A stretch of DNA of 7,292 bases from an uncultured Moraxella sp. Lineage in GTDB: Bacteria; Pseudomonadota; Gammaproteobacteria; Pseudomonadales; Moraxellaceae. Numbering within the stretch: position 1 is the first letter of the stretch; every line of letters begins with the position of its first letter. Where the stretch lies: assembly GCA_937889485.1 (NCBI GenBank), contig CALAPG010000343.1:1-7292 (forward strand). The letters are read 5' to 3'. Both the position numbers and the translations under genes were made by a program. Of this stretch, positions 6,153 to 7,292 are shown piece after piece. The notes under the pieces are model-generated. The model was not told where the DNA came from and searched no databases. It was given only the letters and a program-made list of their open reading frames with translations.

Positions 6153-6186
6153 AAAAAAACCACGCCTTAGTTTGCGTGGTTTTTTT
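6153..6186. terminator. Strong bidirectional intrinsic terminator between the Ala-rich gene and folA
   Basis: The core stem ACCACGC (6159-6165) and GCGTGGT (6174-6180) has an 8-nt loop. It extends through A6153-6158 with T6181-6186 to a 13- to 14-bp stem. A T tract follows on either strand. It begins about 15 bp after the stop of the plus-strand gene and about 50 bp after the folA stop on the minus strand, so it can end both convergent transcripts. Confidence 0.92.
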
Positions 6187-6196
6187 GGGATTAGTG

Positions 6197-6213
6197 AATA
6201 CTTAATACTTAAT
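6197..6213. repeat. 7-bp tandem repeat in the folA 3' spacer
   Basis: The unit AATACTT occurs at 6197-6203 and 6204-6210, followed by AAT. It is short, AT-rich and between the terminator and the folA stop. No function is evident. Confidence 0.55.
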
Positions 6214-6235
6214 CCGCCATTTGATCAGTGGCCTC

Positions 6236-6763
6236 TTAAGCTTTTTGATAAGTCACAAACTGATAATCAAGCCCCGTTTTTTCATCATGCTGCCATTCGC
6301 TTGCCCGTGTTTGCACAAAGTTGGTGCTAATGGCGGGATAAAAAGCGTTGGCGTTTTCAATCACCGTTTGCACATGGGTAATTTCTAAGCGATCAGTAAA
6401 CAGCATCGCTTGTTCAAACACTTTTTCGCCACCGATGATCCAAAGGGTGTCAAGTCCCTTGCCATGCGCTAACGATGCCGCTTGGGTCAAGGCATCATCT
6501 AAATTATGAAAAATAATGACGTTGTCATCATCGATCTGGTAATCAAGATTGGTGGTAATGACCATATTGGTACGGTTGGGTAGCGGTCTTGCACCCATTG
6601 ACTCAAAGGTCTTACGCCCCATAATCACAATCCCGCCACTGGTTAATGCCTTAAAGTGCTTGAGGTCGGCAGGAATATGCCAAGGTAGTTGGTTATCCTT
6701 GCCAATGGCAAAGTTTTGGCTGATGGCGACCACTTGGGCAACTTCGACATTTGAATAGCTCAT
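6236..6763 (-). CDS. folA: Dihydrofolate reductase
   Basis: A 175-residue cytoplasmic enzyme that reduces dihydrofolate to tetrahydrofolate with NADPH. Family motifs in order: VVAISQNFAIGKDNQLPWHI (11-30), with Trp28 in the substrate loop; PADLKHFK (31-38), with the catalytic acid Asp33; IVIMGRKTFES (45-55); RPLPNRTNMVIT (59-70); IIGGEKVFEQA (109-119), the NADPH-binding Gly-Gly turn; and RLEITHVQ (125-132). Length is slightly above the 159 residues of the E. coli enzyme, mostly an N-terminal extension of about six residues and small loop differences. The ATG at 6761-6763 has AAGGA seven bases upstream. It lies 37 bp after thyA in the same direction, so the two are very likely co-transcribed. 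This couples DHFR to the reaction that consumes methylene-tetrahydrofolate. Confidence 0.97.
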   Translation of the reverse strand: MSYSNVEVAQVVAISQNFAIGKDNQLPWHIPADLKHFKALTSGGIVIMGRKTFESMGARPLPNRTNMVITTNLDYQIDDDNVIIFHNLDDALTQAASLAHGKGLDTLWIIGGEKVFEQAMLFTDRLEITHVQTVIENANAFYPAISTNFVQTRASEWQHDEKTGLDYQFVTYQKA

Positions 6764-6800
6764 GAGTGTTTCCTTGGTTTTGGTATTTTTTGAGCAATGC

Positions 6801-7292
6801 TTAGATCGCTACTTGGGCTTTGATGGTGGGATGGCTTTGGTAATTTTCAATGGTTATATCATTAAAATCAAAGGCAAAAATATCGTCTATGGCGGGATTG
6901 AGCCATAAGCTAGGCAGCGGATAAGGCGTGCGGCTTAGCTGTTCATTCACTTGGTCAAGGTGGTTATGATAAATATGGCAATCGCCACCTGTCCAAATAA
7001 ACTCCCCCACCGCCAAATCAGTGACTTGGGCTATCATGTGGGTAAGTAAGGCGTAGCTGGCAATATTAAATGGTACTCCCAAAAATAAATCCGCCGAACG
7101 TTGATACAACTGACAAGATAGCTTGCCATCTGCCACAAAAAACTGAAACATGGTATGACATGGCGGCAGTGCCACCTGATCCGCCTCTTTGGGGTTCCAG
7201 CCAGAGACAATCAACCGCCGCGAGTTTGGGTTGGTGTTAATTTCATTAACCAGCCAGCTGATTTGATCAAAACCGTCCGCATTGTAGCTGCC
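6801..7292 (-). CDS. thyA: Thymidylate synthase, C-terminal 163 residues (5' end outside window)
   Basis: The minus-strand frame is open from the window edge at 7292 to the TAA at 6801-6803. ThyA methylates dUMP to dTMP using methylene-tetrahydrofolate and releases dihydrofolate for DHFR. In the visible part: [14 protein letters not shown] (21-34, phosphate-binding arginines); [12 protein letters not shown] (42-53) with nucleophile Cys45; [20 protein letters not shown] (60-79); and [15 protein letters not shown], which carries the dUMP-contacting Asp and Asn. The conserved terminal [10 protein letters not shown] places the C-terminal carboxylate correctly. About 100 N-terminal residues are missing compared with the 264 of E. 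coli ThyA. An internal TTG near 7214 is not the start, since conserved sequence continues upstream of it to the edge. Promoter and start are outside the window. Confidence 0.97.
   Translation of the reverse strand, partial: GSYNADGFDQISWLVNEINTNPNSRRLIVSGWNPKEADQVALPPCHTMFQFFVADGKLSCQLYQRSADLFLGVPFNIASYALLTHMIAQVTDLAVGEFIWTGGDCHIYHNHLDQVNEQLSRTPYPLPSLWLNPAIDDIFAFDFNDITIENYQSHPTIKAQVAI

Noticed and set aside
5795..6163. 122-codon minus-strand open frame rich in Ala and Val opposite the Ala-rich gene
   Set aside because: Ala codons (GCN) read on the opposite strand give NGC codons that avoid stops, so long antisense frames are expected. It begins in the terminator and has no RBS.
6218..6233. 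GCCA/TGGC inverted repeat around TGATCA near the folA stop
   Set aside because: The stem is only four base pairs with no T tract, and a strong terminator 35 bp further on already explains transcript ending.
1..7292. Search by eye for CRISPR arrays, insertion-sequence ends, tRNA genes, riboswitches, toxin-antitoxin pairs or phage genes
   Set aside because: No spaced direct repeats, transposase motifs, long terminal inverted repeats or tRNA-like cloverleafs were seen. Gene content and composition look uniformly chromosomal.

Overview
This window looks like an ordinary housekeeping stretch of chromosome from a gammaproteobacterium. The proteins most resemble those of the Moraxellaceae (Moraxella, Psychrobacter, Acinetobacter relatives). 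That assignment is an inference from protein flavour, moderate base composition and gene content, not from a search. I see no mobile element, CRISPR array, tRNA, rRNA or phage gene, and no convincing new multi-gene system.

Layout from left to right: the C-terminal end of a plus-strand gene, probably uroporphyrinogen-III synthase (hemD), overlaps tail-to-tail with mutY on the minus strand. mutY encodes an adenine DNA glycosylase and starts with TTG. A dienelactone-hydrolase-family gene follows, also on the minus strand, with its own intrinsic terminator between it and mutY. A divergent spacer of about 160 bp leads to a plus-strand run: a YcgN-family cysteine-rich protein, then corC (CBS-pair protein) and lnt (apolipoprotein N-acyltransferase) 23 bp apart. 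A hairpin that contains the lnt stop codon separates lnt from a small gene. That gene encodes a membrane-anchored, Ala/Thr-rich, cysteine-free protein of unknown function and has its own promoter region. A strong bidirectional terminator ends it and also serves the convergent folA. The right end holds thyA-folA on the minus strand; thyA is cut by the window edge.

Functionally these are independent modules: haem synthesis (probable), repair of 8-oxoG:A mispairs, a serine-hydrolase-like detoxification or catabolic enzyme, envelope lipoprotein maturation (corC-lnt), and the dTMP/tetrahydrofolate cycle. In the last module ThyA produces dihydrofolate and DHFR reduces it back. The least explained element is the Ala-rich membrane protein with its roughly 140-base AT-rich leader.
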